Positions 8,743-17,651 of a stretch of DNA of 64,000 nt are shown one piece after another. A program made the position numbers and the translations under genes. The notes under the pieces were generated by a model. That model was not told the origin of the DNA, ran no database searches, and worked only from the letters and a program-made list of their open reading frames with translations. Source of the DNA: Oerskovia sp042887685 (GTDB taxonomy: Bacteria; Actinomycetota; Actinomycetes; Actinomycetales; Cellulomonadaceae). The DNA lies in assembly GCF_042887685.1 (NCBI RefSeq), contig NZ_JBHVOS010000027.1, forward strand, positions 3,486 through 67,485, given 5' to 3'. The stretch's first letter is position 1, and each line of letters starts with the position of its first letter.

Positions 8743-9963
8743 TCAGCGGTCCGTCCAGGCCTCGGGGAAGCCCGGCAGGTCCTCGCCGCCGAACTTGGCG
8801 TAGTGCAGCGAGGGCATGTCCTTGTTGGCGTCGAGGTAGGCGTCCAGGTCCTCGCCCGTGATGGGCGACTGCGGCAGGACCCACTCGGCCGGGACCTGCT
8901 CGCCGTTCCAGATCTTCTGGGCCGCGAGGATCGGGGTGCGCCACTGGAAGTTCGAGTACACGGCGCCCAGGGCGGTCATGTCCGTCTCCTTCCACTTGCG
9001 CATGAAGCTGAGCTCGTCCTCGCCCATGAAGACCGGGTAGGGCTTGCCGGCGTCCTCGAACGCCTCGACCGCCGCGACCGCGCCGTCGCCCGCGTCCATC
9101 CAGATGCCGTCCACGTCACCGCGCTGCAGGTACTGCGTCACGATGTCCTTGATCTTCGCGCCGTCACCACCGGTGAACTCCTGGCCCACGACCTCGATCT
9201 CGCTCTCGGAGAAGATCTTGTCGGCCGCGGCCCAGCGGTTCTCGAGCACGTCGACGCCGGGCAGGATGCGCAGCGCGAGGACCTTCGAGCCGGGCTCGAG
9301 GTTCTCGACGAGGAACTCCGCACCGTCGGCGCCGTAGGCGTAGCCGCCGATCGGGTGGATGTAGGTCACCATGCAGTCGGAGTTGACGCCGCGGTCGAAC
9401 ACGATGACGGGCTTGCCCGACGCGCACGCCGCCTCGACCGCAGGGGTCAAGGTCGCCGTGGTCGAGGGCGAGATGATGATCGCGTCGCAGTCACCGGCCT
9501 CCACGAACGCCTGGATGTCCGAGATCTGCTTGTTGTCGTCGTCCGCGGCGTCCGAGACGCGGAACTCCGAGATGTCGCCCGAGGCCTTGAGGACCTCGAC
9601 CTGCTGCTGCATCGTGATGAAGCCCGTCACACGCCACGGGTTGGACACCGAGGCGTTGGAGAAGCAGAGCTTCTTGCCGCCCTCCTTCTTGTACTGCGCG
9701 GTGTCCACGTACTCGGGGTCGATCGCCTGCAGCCACGGCTGCTCACCCGGCCCCTCGGGCACCGCGGTGCGCTGCGCGAGCTGGCGGTCGTAGTCGGCCT
9801 GCACGAACCACTGGCTGTTCGCACCGGACTCGTTCGACTCCTCGGCCGCCTCGGAGGCGGTCTCGCCCCCGGCGGGGGCGTCGGGCACGTCGGTGCTGCA
9901 CGCAGCGGTGAACAGCAGTGCCGCGGTCGCGGCCCCTGCCATGAGAACTCGAGAGCGTCGCAT
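8743..9963 (-). CDS. Sugar ABC transporter substrate-binding lipoprotein (importer A)
   Basis: A 406-aa periplasmic-binding-protein type-1 (RbsB/Peripla_BP_4-like) protein anchored as a lipoprotein. The signal peptide ends in a lipobox with Cys22 (LLFTAAC). The mature part has the family's alternating motifs, e.g. VEAGDCDAIIISP, KPVIVFDRG and DGIWMDAGDGA. It captures a sugar outside the membrane and delivers it to the two permeases encoded just upstream. ATG 9963 is preceded by AGGAGAAGG at 5-nt spacing. The gap to the permease gene is 105 nt. The sugar is unknown. Neighbouring dehydrogenase and epimerase genes suggest a glycoside or rare sugar rather than ribose. Confidence 0.88.
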   Translation of the reverse strand: MRRSRVLMAGAATAALLFTAACSTDVPDAPAGGETASEAAEESNESGANSQWFVQADYDRQLAQRTAVPEGPGEQPWLQAIDPEYVDTAQYKKEGGKKLCFSNASVSNPWRVTGFITMQQQVEVLKASGDISEFRVSDAADDDNKQISDIQAFVEAGDCDAIIISPSTTATLTPAVEAACASGKPVIVFDRGVNSDCMVTYIHPIGGYAYGADGAEFLVENLEPGSKVLALRILPGVDVLENRWAAADKIFSESEIEVVGQEFTGGDGAKIKDIVTQYLQRGDVDGIWMDAGDGAVAAVEAFEDAGKPYPVFMGEDELSFMRKWKETDMTALGAVYSNFQWRTPILAAQKIWNGEQVPAEWVLPQSPITGEDLDAYLDANKDMPSLHYAKFGGEDLPGFPEAWTDR

Positions 9964-10068
9964 GTTCCTTCTCCTGTGATCGGAAGACTTCGTTGTCCTG
10001 CCGACGCAACGGTTGCGGCGGCCTGTCGGGGACGGATCTGTGTGGCGTTCCGGGTGGTGACCGGAGGA

Positions 10069-11166
10069 CTAGGGCGCTGCTGGCTGGGGCTCCTTGGGGA
10101 CGGTGGGCTCGGGAACCCCTGCCGGGGTGGTCGGTGCAGCCTTGGACCGGCGCGGCATCGCGGCGTAGGCCACCGCGGCGATGATGATCACGCCCTGGAC
10201 CGCGGGCCGGATCGTGGACGGCAGGCTGAGCTGGTTGAACAGGGTGAACAGGGCCTCGAGGGTCAGTGCGCCGGCCATGGCCGCGACCACCGACCCCCGG
10301 CCACCGCCCAGGACGACGCCGCCCAGGACGACCGCCGTGATCGCCATGAACTCCAGGCCCTCGCCCACCTGGGCCGTCACGCCGGCGTAGCCGCCGATGA
10401 GGATGCCCGCGACCGTGGCCATGAAGCCGGAGAACAGGAAGGCCCGCGTGCGCACCCACCAGACCGAGGCTCCCGAGAACGCCGCGGCCACGTCGTTGTC
10501 GCCGGTCGCGACGAGCGTGCGGCCGAACGGACGCCGCATGATCACGACCGCGATCACGCCGAGCACGACCGTGATGAGCACCGCGTACGGGAGCTGGAAC
10601 TGCCCCGGGGTGTCCGGCAGACCACCGCGGCCCCACTGACGGAAGCCGTCCGTGAGCGAGCCCGTGGGCGCCCCGCCGGTCCAGAGGCGGATCGCGCCGT
10701 AGAGCACGAGCATCATGCCGAGCGTCGTGATGAACGACGGGACCTTCAGGAGCGTGACGATCAGGCCGTTGACGAGCCCGACCGCCAGGCCGAAGAGGAC
10801 CATGAGGCCGATCACGGGCCAGGTCATGGAGTCCTCGCCGTCGATGAGCTTGGCCGCGATGACGACCTGCGCCCCCACGAGCGAGCCGACCGAGAGGTCG
10901 AACTCCCCCGACACGATGACGAAGTACTGACCGATCGCGAGGACGATCAGCGGCGCCGCCTTCTTGAGGAAGGCCATGAGCGACATGGGCTCGCCGAACG
11001 AGGGGTTCATCACGAGGATCGCGACGAACACCACGATCAGCAGGGCGTAGACCGTCCAGGTGCTGCCCGACGTGACGCGCTGGACCCAGCGGGAGAACCC
11101 GTTCCGGGTGGCGGCCTGCGTCCCGCCCGGGGTGCTCGGGCTGGTCGCTGGAGAGCTTGCGCTCAT
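10069..11166 (-). CDS. Sugar ABC transporter permease 2 (importer A), RbsC family
   Basis: A 365-aa BPD_transp_2/RbsC-type inner-membrane permease with about ten hydrophobic segments. Family motifs are visible: FVIVSGEFDLSVGSLVGA in the early membrane region and the EAA-like loop VVLGGVVLGGGRGS near residue 290. The start at 11166 has AAGGAGG 7 nt upstream and overlaps the stop of the preceding permease as ATGA, which indicates translational coupling. This importer has two different permease genes, suggesting a heterodimeric channel, whereas importer B has one. Confidence 0.88.
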   Translation of the reverse strand: MSASSPATSPSTPGGTQAATRNGFSRWVQRVTSGSTWTVYALLIVVFVAILVMNPSFGEPMSLMAFLKKAAPLIVLAIGQYFVIVSGEFDLSVGSLVGAQVVIAAKLIDGEDSMTWPVIGLMVLFGLAVGLVNGLIVTLLKVPSFITTLGMMLVLYGAIRLWTGGAPTGSLTDGFRQWGRGGLPDTPGQFQLPYAVLITVVLGVIAVVIMRRPFGRTLVATGDNDVAAAFSGASVWWVRTRAFLFSGFMATVAGILIGGYAGVTAQVGEGLEFMAITAVVLGGVVLGGGRGSVVAAMAGALTLEALFTLFNQLSLPSTIRPAVQGVIIIAAVAYAAMPRRSKAAPTTPAGVPEPTVPKEPQPAAP

Positions 11167-12329
11167 CGGTCGGCCTCCTTGCCGGTCGTGGCGGTCGGGT
11201 TCTCGGGGCCTGCGGCGGTCCCCGGCCCTGCTGGGCTCGTGCGGTCCTGCGGGCTCGTGCCGTCCGGGCCGCCGCGGGGGCCGGGTCGGACCGACTGGGC
11301 CAGGGCCCGGAACCTCGCCCTGCTGCTCGCGGGGTCGATCTGACGGCGGGCGTACATGGCGACGGCCGCGATGATGATCGCGCCGCGCAGGACGTCCTTG
11401 AAGAACGGGCTGACGTCGAGCACGTTGAACACCGTGTCGAGCGAGGCGAGGATCAGCACGCCGGCGATCGTGCCGAGGATCGAGCCCCGGCCGCCCATGA
11501 GCAGGGTCCCGCCGAGCACCACGGCCGCGATCGAGTTGAGGTCGTAGCCGTACGTGTAGACCAGGGCGTTGCCCGTGCCGAACCGGGCCGCGATGAGGAG
11601 TCCGGCGACACCCGCGCACAGCGAGCACAGGACGTGGGCCAGGATGATCGACCGGTCCGTGCGGATCCCCGAGAGACGCGCGACGTCGATGTTCCCGCCG
11701 ACCGCGAACATGTGGTACCCCGGACGGGTGCGGGTCAGGAGCACGACGCCGAGCACCATGACCACCGCGAGCACGATGACCGAGACCGGCACCGGACCGA
11801 TGCGCGTGTACCCGAAGCCCTGGAAGGCCTTGGGGACCTCGCCCGACGGGCCCTTGTACTGGGTGTCGAGGTAGCCCTTGATGATGAGGCCGACGCCGAG
11901 CGTCGCGATGAACGAGTTCACGCGGAGCTTCGAGATGACGAGGCCGTTGACCAGACCGACGCCCGCGGCGACCGCGAGCGCCGCGACCACGCCGAGCCAG
12001 ATGCGCGACGGGTCACCGGCCATGGTCGTGGCGGCGACGAGCGAGGACCAGGCCACGACGTACCCGACCGACAGGTCGAGCGACTTGCACAGGATGACGA
12101 ACGTCTGGCCGATCGCGACGAAGCCCAGCAGGCTCGTCTGGGACAGCAGGTAGAACAGGTTCCCCTGGCTGAAGAAGCTGCCGCCCTGCGCGGCGACGAG
12201 CCCGGCCGAGACGACCAGGATGCCGACGAGCGCGAGGTAGACGATCCCCGTCGAGCCGAGCCGGCGCCGTCGGGGGCTGGACGTCGCGCTCCCCGCCCGG
12301 GGCGAAGCGGTGCTCACCGCGGTGCTCAT
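11163..12329 (-). CDS. Sugar ABC transporter permease 1 (importer A), RbsC family
   Basis: A 388-aa RbsC-like permease. The hallmark segments are FVILCKSLDLSVGYVVAWSS and VVLGGTLLMGGRGSILGT, and about ten membrane helices are apparent. The hydrophilic tail after residue ~340 is unusually long and rich in Pro, Gly and Ser, ending KEADR. ATG 12329 overlaps the ATPase stop (ATGA) with AGGAGGAGA upstream. Its own stop overlaps the next permease start in the same way, so ATPase, permease 1 and permease 2 are a tightly coupled block. Confidence 0.88.
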   Translation of the reverse strand: MSTAVSTASPRAGSATSSPRRRRLGSTGIVYLALVGILVVSAGLVAAQGGSFFSQGNLFYLLSQTSLLGFVAIGQTFVILCKSLDLSVGYVVAWSSLVAATTMAGDPSRIWLGVVAALAVAAGVGLVNGLVISKLRVNSFIATLGVGLIIKGYLDTQYKGPSGEVPKAFQGFGYTRIGPVPVSVIVLAVVMVLGVVLLTRTRPGYHMFAVGGNIDVARLSGIRTDRSIILAHVLCSLCAGVAGLLIAARFGTGNALVYTYGYDLNSIAAVVLGGTLLMGGRGSILGTIAGVLILASLDTVFNVLDVSPFFKDVLRGAIIIAAVAMYARRQIDPASSRARFRALAQSVRPGPRGGPDGTSPQDRTSPAGPGTAAGPENPTATTGKEADR

Positions 12330-13939
12330 TTCTCCTCCTGGAGGGTGTCGCTGTGCGCGGGACGCGGTGGCCGGACGGTGGACCCCACGGGGACGTCGAG
12401 AGCGGAGAGGTCGACCTCGACGTGCTCCGACGTGTCTCCTGCACCGGTCGCGAGCGCCATGATGGTCTCCTCGTCGCTGCCCGCGGGGAGCTCGCCGGCG
12501 ACCCGGCCGTCGCGCATCACGAGGATGCGGTCGGCCATCGCGACGACCTCGGGGAGCTCGGACGAGATGAGCAGGATCGCGACGCCGCGCGCCGTGAGGG
12601 TGCGCATGAGGTCGTAGACCGCGCGCTTGGCGCCGACGTCGATCCCGCGCGTGGGTTCGTCGAGGACGATCACCGACGGGTCCGTCACGAGCCACTTGGC
12701 CAGGACGACCTTCTGCTGGTTCCCGCCCGAGAGGTACTGGACCTCGGCGTCCTTGGAGCGCGAGACGAGGTCGAGCGACGACAGGATGCCGGGGATGGAC
12801 CTGGCGCGGCGGTCGGACGAACCGGGGGTCACGGCGTCGAGCACGAGCCGCGCGTTCGCGGAGATCGACTGCTCGAGGGCCAGGCCCTCGGCCTTGCGGT
12901 CCTCGGTCACGAGCGCGAGCCCGCGGCGGACGGCCTCGCGTGCCGAGCCGATCGAGACGGGACTGCCGTCGAGCAGGACCGTGCCCCGGGTGAACGGGGC
13001 GACGCCGAACACGCCGTGCGCGATCTCGGTGCGCCCGCTGCCCTGGAGCCCCGCGAGGGCCACGATCTCCCCTGCGCGGACCTCGAGGTCGATCCCGTCG
13101 ACCTGGGTGTTGCCGGCCCCCGCGAGGGCGAGCTTGACGGCGCCGGGCACCGTGCCCGGGTCCTTGTCCGGGTAGTAGCCCGCGAACTCGCGACCGACCA
13201 TGGTCCGCACGAGCTGGTCCGGGGTGATGTCTGCCGTCGCGGTCGTCACGACGAAGTCGCCGTCCTTGAGGACCGTGATGGTGTCGCAGAGGTCGAAGAT
13301 CTCCTTGAGGCGGTGCGAGACGTACAGGATCGCGACGCCGCGGGAGCGCAGCTGCTGGACGAGCGCGTAGAGCAGCTCGACCTCCTGGTCGGCGAGCGCC
13401 GCCGTCGGCTCGTCCATCGAGATGATGCGGGCGTCGTACGAGACCGCCTTGACGATCTCGACGATCTGCTGCTCGGCCACGGACAGCGACCCGACCCGCA
13501 TCCACGACGCGAGGCCGTGCAGACCGAGGTCGGCGAGCAGCTCGTCGGTGTCGCGGGCCATGCGACGCGCGTCGACGATCCCGAACCTGCGTGGCTCGCG
13601 ACCGAGGTACACGTTCTCCGCGACCGTGCGCTCGGGCAGGAGGTTGAACTCCTGGAAGACGGTCGACACCCCGGCTGCCTGCGCGGCGAGGGGGGACGCG
13701 AACGTGGCGGGCGCGCCGTCGAGCTCCATCGTGCCCGCGTCGGGCTGGTGGACCCCGGCGATGATCTTCATGAGCGTGGACTTGCCGGCGCCGTTCTCCC
13801 CGACGAGCGCGTGGACCTCACCGGGTCGCACGTCGAGGTCGATGCCGCGCAGGACCGAGTTGCCGAAGAAGACCTTGCCGATGCCCCGCAGCCGCAGGAG
13901 GGGCGCGGTCACGCCCTCTCCCGCCGTCGGTGCTGTCAT
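12326..13939 (-). CDS. Sugar ABC transporter ATP-binding protein (importer A), duplicated NBD
   Basis: A 537-aa RbsA/MglA-type ATPase with two fused nucleotide-binding domains. The first has Walker A GENGAGKST, an atypical signature (SVAEQQ) and Walker B ISMDEPTAAL. The second has a degenerate P-loop GLQGSGRTE, signature LSGGNQQK and Walker B VLDEPTRGIDVG, the typical asymmetric pattern of carbohydrate class-2 importers. It powers the two downstream permeases. The start at 13939 overlaps the stop of the dehydrogenase gene (ATGA). The whole block is transcribed from the operator-controlled promoter upstream of 15198. Confidence 0.92.
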   Translation of the reverse strand: MTAPTAGEGVTAPLLRLRGIGKVFFGNSVLRGIDLDVRPGEVHALVGENGAGKSTLMKIIAGVHQPDAGTMELDGAPATFASPLAAQAAGVSTVFQEFNLLPERTVAENVYLGREPRRFGIVDARRMARDTDELLADLGLHGLASWMRVGSLSVAEQQIVEIVKAVSYDARIISMDEPTAALADQEVELLYALVQQLRSRGVAILYVSHRLKEIFDLCDTITVLKDGDFVVTTATADITPDQLVRTMVGREFAGYYPDKDPGTVPGAVKLALAGAGNTQVDGIDLEVRAGEIVALAGLQGSGRTEIAHGVFGVAPFTRGTVLLDGSPVSIGSAREAVRRGLALVTEDRKAEGLALEQSISANARLVLDAVTPGSSDRRARSIPGILSSLDLVSRSKDAEVQYLSGGNQQKVVLAKWLVTDPSVIVLDEPTRGIDVGAKRAVYDLMRTLTARGVAILLISSELPEVVAMADRILVMRDGRVAGELPAGSDEETIMALATGAGDTSEHVEVDLSALDVPVGSTVRPPRPAHSDTLQEEK

Positions 13940-15198
13940 GCCTCTACCTCCACCCAGGTGCCGGTGCGTGCGGATCGGGCCACGGCCTCGGCGAGGTGGG
14001 CGGCCCGGAGCCCGTCGGCGAACGTGGGCAGCCCGTCGGGCGCGAGCCCGTTGATGGCCGCCGCGGTGTCGCCGACGAGTGCGTCGAAGCAGTCCTGGTA
14101 TCCCTGCGGGTGTCCTGCGGGGAGCCGGGAGTAGCGGGCAGCCTCGGGCGAGAGCGCCTCGGGGTTGCGGATGAGCAGGTGGCTCGTGTCGCGGCGACCC
14201 TCCCAGAGGGTCTCGGGCCCCTCCTGGTCGAACGCGAGCGTCGACTCGGAGCCCGAGATCTCGAGGAAGAGCCGGTTCTTGCGGCCGGCCGAGACCTGGC
14301 TGATGACGGCCGAGCCGAGCGCTCCCCCGTCGGTCTCGTACTGCAGCGTCACGGCGTCCTCGGTGCGGACCGCCGCGGGCCGCCCGTCGGCGCCCGTGCG
14401 CTCGGCGTTGATGGTGGCGGTCTGCGCGACGAGCCGCGCGATGCGCTGGCCCGTCGTGAACTCGAGGAGGTCGCAGAAGTGCGAGCCGATGTCGCCGAAC
14501 GCGCGGCTCGCGCCGCCGAGCGCGGGGTCGACGCGCCAGTTGTCGTCGCTCGCCCGCAGGAGCCAGTCCTGGAGGTAGGAGCCGTGCACGAGGCTGATGG
14601 TGCCGACCGCGCCGCTGCGGACCCGTGCGCGTGCCTCGCGCACCATGGGGTGGAAGCGGTAGGCGAAGGGCACGACGGCGACGCGGCCGTCCCCGGCGGC
14701 GGCCTCCTCGGCGAGACCGGCGAGCGCGATCGCGCCCTCGAGGTCCATCGCGAGGGGCTTCTCGCAGACCACGTGCTTGCCCGCGGCCAGCGCGGCCGTG
14801 GCGAGCGGGACGTGCAGGAAGTTGGGGGTGCAGATGTGCACCACGTCGATGTCCGGGTCGTCGATGAGCTCCTGCGACGTGGCCGCGTACCCCTGGGCCC
14901 CGAGGTCGGCGGCGGCCTCGCGTGCGCCGGGCGCGTCGATGCCGGCGACCGAGACGAGGTCTCCCCCGGCCGTGCGGATCGCACGGGCGTGGACCTCCCC
15001 GATGAATCCGGTGCCGATGATGCCGGCGCGGTAGCCCGCGGCGGGCAGCCGGCTCGGCAGCAGGTCGGTCGCGGGGTGGACAAGAACGGGGGTGGTCGCG
15101 GTCCCCACGACGGGGCGGCCGTCCAGGGCGGACAGCTCCGTCCGGACGGTGGGGGCGTCGATGGCCCCGTGGTCTCGCGCGACTTCTTCGGCTCGCAT
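13936..15198 (-). CDS. Gfo/Idh/MocA-family NAD(P)-dependent dehydrogenase A
   Basis: A 420-aa oxidoreductase. A Rossmann fold begins at about residue 58 (AGIIGTGFIGEVHARA), followed by the catalytic EKPLA motif and the C-terminal substrate domain with GDIGSHFCDL. The first ~56 residues are a non-standard extension ahead of the nucleotide fold. The start is nevertheless supported: a TACGGT -10 box lies exactly 7 nt upstream of ATG 15198, which implies a leaderless message. Members oxidise sugar or cyclitol hydroxyls, and the rhizobial ThuB belongs to this family. As first gene of importer operon A it probably oxidises the imported sugar. Substrate unknown. Confidence 0.88.
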   Translation of the reverse strand: MRAEEVARDHGAIDAPTVRTELSALDGRPVVGTATTPVLVHPATDLLPSRLPAAGYRAGIIGTGFIGEVHARAIRTAGGDLVSVAGIDAPGAREAAADLGAQGYAATSQELIDDPDIDVVHICTPNFLHVPLATAALAAGKHVVCEKPLAMDLEGAIALAGLAEEAAAGDGRVAVVPFAYRFHPMVREARARVRSGAVGTISLVHGSYLQDWLLRASDDNWRVDPALGGASRAFGDIGSHFCDLLEFTTGQRIARLVAQTATINAERTGADGRPAAVRTEDAVTLQYETDGGALGSAVISQVSAGRKNRLFLEISGSESTLAFDQEGPETLWEGRRDTSHLLIRNPEALSPEAARYSRLPAGHPQGYQDCFDALVGDTAAAINGLAPDGLPTFADGLRAAHLAEAVARSARTGTWVEVEA

Positions 15199-15242
15199 GT
15201 CCCATACCGTAGGGCCGACTTATGACGAGCGTCAAGCAAAAG
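15199..15242 (-). promoter_or_regulatory. Promoter of importer operon A with ROK-type operator over the -35
   Basis: On the minus strand TTGACG (15235-15230), an 18-nt spacer and TACGGT (15211-15206) stand 7 nt before the start codon. The -35 lies inside a 24-nt operator-like site at 15219-15242, CTTATG-N12-CAAAAG, almost the same as the sites at 28399-28422 and 28664-28687. Binding there would occlude RNA polymerase. Confidence 0.8.
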
Positions 15243-15426
15243 CCGGATGTTTGATGTCACCGTTTAGTAACTCCATCGGTTAAACAATTGAGGAAGCGCG
15301 CCGCTGCGCGGCAAACCGCCCCTCGTACAGCGCAGAACCGTGCTCCTCCAGCCCGTCGACGAGGCCCCGGGGACGCCCGCGGACGGCCCGACGCCCCCGG
15401 CCCGGCGTCGCGCCGCGCACGCCGAA

Positions 15427-15455
15427 GGGCGCCCTCCCGGGACGGGAGGACGCCC
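15427..15455 (-). terminator. Terminator hairpin after second epimerase gene
   Basis: Arms of 12 bp with one mismatch (GGGCGCCCTCCC / GGGAGGACGCCC) and a 5-nt loop lie 19 nt after the stop codon of the epimerase gene. They separate it from the operator-controlled promoter of operon A. Confidence 0.65.
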
Positions 15456-15473
15456 TCGCGGTGGGCTCGGTGA

Positions 15474-16478
15474 CTACTCCTTGGTCGAGAACGCCGCGTC
15501 GAACGCGGCCTCCGGAGCCTCGAACGCGTACTGCTTGACGAAGGCGAGCGCCTCGGGCGCACCGACGAGGCGGTCCATGCCCGCGTCCTCCCACTCGACC
15601 GAGATCGGGCCGTCGTAACCGATGCTGTTGAGCATCCGGAACGCGTCCTCCCAGGGCACGTCGCCGTGGCCGGTCGAGATGAAGTCCCAGCCGCGACGGG
15701 GGTCGGCCCATGCCAGGTGCGACCCCAGCCGCCCGTTGCGGCCGTTGTGCATGCGCTTCTTCGTGTCCTTGCAGTCCACGTGGTAGATCCGGTCCTGGAA
15801 GTCCCACAGGAACCCGACGGGGTCCAGGTCCTGCCACACCATGTGGCTCGGGTCCCAGTTGAGGCCGAACGCCTTGCGGTGGCCGATCGCCTCGAGCGTG
15901 CGGACCGTGGTCCAGTAGTCGTACGCGATCTCGCTCGGGTGCACCTCGTGGGCGAAGCGGACCCCGACCTCGTCGAACACGTCGAGGATCGGGTTCCAGC
16001 GGTCCGCGAAGTCCTGGTAGCCCGCGTCGATCATGTCCTGCGACGCCGGCGGGAACATCGCGACGTACTTCCAGATCGACGAGCCCGTGAAGCCCACGAC
16101 CGTCGTGACGCCCAGCTTCGCCGCGAGTCGAGCGGTGTTCTTCATCTCCTCGGCAGCGCGCTGCCGCACGCCCTCGGGGTCGCCGTCGCCCCACACGCGG
16201 TCCGACAGGATGTCGCGGTGCCGCTGGTCGATCGGGTCGTCGCACACCGCCTGACCCTTGAGGTGGTTCGAGATCGCGTAGACCTTCAGCCCGTGCGCCT
16301 CGAGCAGCGCGAGCTTGCCCGCGACGTACTCCTCGTCGTCCCAGCGCCACGGGTCCAGGTGGTCGCCCCAGCAGGCGATCTCCAGGCCGTCGTAGCCCCA
16401 GCCCGACGCGAGGCGCACGACCTCCTCGAAGGGCAGGTCGGCCCACTGGCCGGTGAACAGGGTGATGGGTCGTGCCAT
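15474..16478 (-). CDS. TIM-barrel sugar isomerase/epimerase (second)
   Basis: A 334-aa AP-endonuclease-2-like TIM-barrel enzyme. Metal-ligand candidates are Glu in FAHEVHPSEIAYD, Asp/His in NWDPSHMVWQ, His/Asp in IYHVDCKDTKKR and Glu in ISVEWED. The HVDCKDTK motif and the ending are typical of the sugar phosphate isomerase/epimerase group found next to Gfo/Idh dehydrogenases. ATG 16478 has GAAGGAGA 7 nt upstream. It is probably co-transcribed with the surface protein at 16562-17242 (83-nt gap). It differs clearly from the 7637-8500 enzyme, so two reactions or two substrates are likely. Confidence 0.82.
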   Translation of the reverse strand: MARPITLFTGQWADLPFEEVVRLASGWGYDGLEIACWGDHLDPWRWDDEEYVAGKLALLEAHGLKVYAISNHLKGQAVCDDPIDQRHRDILSDRVWGDGDPEGVRQRAAEEMKNTARLAAKLGVTTVVGFTGSSIWKYVAMFPPASQDMIDAGYQDFADRWNPILDVFDEVGVRFAHEVHPSEIAYDYWTTVRTLEAIGHRKAFGLNWDPSHMVWQDLDPVGFLWDFQDRIYHVDCKDTKKRMHNGRNGRLGSHLAWADPRRGWDFISTGHGDVPWEDAFRMLNSIGYDGPISVEWEDAGMDRLVGAPEALAFVKQYAFEAPEAAFDAAFSTKE

Positions 16479-16561
16479 GTCGATGTCTCCTTCGTTCCGA
16501 CGCCCGTGGTCCGGGATGTCTCGGTGCTCGTCCTGCGGTCTGTGGTCTCGATGACGGCGCC

Positions 16562-17242
16562 CTACGGACGCTTGGCGGCCGCCGTCCGGCGACGGGCCAC
16601 GAGCACGGCCCCCACCGCGAGGAGCAGGACCGCGCCCCCCACGACGAGCGCCGCCGTCGGGACGCCCGACCCCTCGTCGCTCGCCGCCGCTGCCGAGGCT
16701 CCCTCTCCCTCGGCACCGACCTCCGCGCCGCCCTCCGCAGGTGCGGGTGCGGCGGGCGGCGGGACCACGTCGATCTGCGAGGTCGCGGTCGTGGCGACCG
16801 GGGTGGTCGTCGTCGCGGTCACGGTCCAGTGGCCGTCGGCCAGCACGTCCGGCGCGGACGTGTACCAGCCGACGCCCTCGGAGGCCGACGAGAGCTGGAG
16901 AGGACCGATCTCGGTGCCCGCGTCGGACACCGCGGTGACCATGACGTCGACGATCTCCTCGACCGGGTGCCCGTCCGTCTTGTAGGTCACGTTGACCGAG
17001 ATGCCGCCGGCGCCGTCGCCGCCGATCGACAGGATGATGTCGCCGCCGTGCGCGCTCGCCGGGGCCGCGCCGAGCACGGTCGCGAGCAGCGCCCCGAGCA
17101 GCAGGGCCACGCCCGCGGCCGTGGCCGCGCGCAGGCGCCCGAGGACGCCTGCCAGGGGGCGGCTCAGGGGGCCGGAGCGGGCGCGAGGGCGCGGGGTGCG
17201 CGCCCGGTCGGGACCGGTGTGCCGGTTCGCCTGCTGAGTCAT
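16562..17242 (-). CDS. Secreted, C-terminally membrane-anchored protein of unknown function
   Basis: A 226-aa protein with a long basic N-region, a hydrophobic signal core (~39-60) and a likely cleavage at ASA-HGG (~64/65). A ~100-residue beta-rich domain follows, then a Pro/Ala/Glu linker and a C-terminal membrane helix (~192-213) closed by RRR, a typical cell-surface topology. The mature protein starts with His, as in copper-binding CopC/YtkA-like domains, but no convincing metal motif is present. The start is either ATG 17242 (GAGG about 11 nt away) or ATG 17251 (GAGG only 2 nt away). I prefer 17242. It precedes the epimerase gene within the ThuA island, which suggests a surface accessory role. 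Confidence 0.7.
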   Translation of the reverse strand: MTQQANRHTGPDRARTPRPRARSGPLSRPLAGVLGRLRAATAAGVALLLGALLATVLGAAPASAHGGDIILSIGGDGAGGISVNVTYKTDGHPVEEIVDVMVTAVSDAGTEIGPLQLSSASEGVGWYTSAPDVLADGHWTVTATTTTPVATTATSQIDVVPPPAAPAPAEGGAEVGAEGEGASAAAASDEGSGVPTAALVVGGAVLLLAVGAVLVARRRTAAAKRP

Positions 17243-17651
17243 GTCGCTCATCACCTCGTCGTGAAGGAAGGGGTCGTGCGTCGGGCTGTGCGGCCCGGTG
17301 GACCGAACGGTACTGCTGGACGTGCGCTGCACGGACCGCGCCTCGCGCGGCGGTGCAGCCGGTGGTGCTCGCCCGCGGGACGGGTGTCCCGCGGGCGTCC
17401 CCTCCGCTGTCGGAGGGGTGGCTCCCGGCACCGGCCGGAGCACCGGGGTTCCGGTGCCGGGGGCCGGTGCTCCCCAGGACGCCGACTCGCGTCGGACGTC
17501 CGGGGAGCACCCGGGTGTGCGCGGCCTTCGACCGTGCTGGCGAGGTCCCGGCCGAAGGGCCCTCGTCAGCACACGTCGGTCGACGCTCCACGGCACACCG
17601 GTCGTTGCCGGTGAGGTCGCGGCGTCACCGCCACGACCTCACCGGGGCCGG
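17243..17651. other. Hairpin-dense 409-bp intergenic region
   Basis: No credible gene is present. Five successive inverted repeats fill it: 17371-17396 (11 bp, perfect), 17424-17461 (11 bp), 17466-17511 (10-bp outer arms continuing inward with mismatches), 17534-17572 (about 14 of 16 bp) and 17608-17645 (12 bp). The last is the probable terminator of the ThuA gene. The rest could be mRNA-end structures or a structured RNA. Confidence 0.6.
17608..17645 (-). terminator. Terminator hairpin after the second ThuA-GSDH gene
   Basis: Perfect 12-bp arms (CCGGTGAGGTCG / CGACCTCACCGG) begin 6 nt after the stop codon of the 1843-aa protein gene. Confidence 0.7.

Noticed and set aside
12350..14140. Long plus-strand frame antisense to the importer A ATPase
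   Set aside because: No domain, Arg/Glu/Asp-rich shadow composition, and the opposite strand encodes a complete ABC ATPase with Walker motifs.
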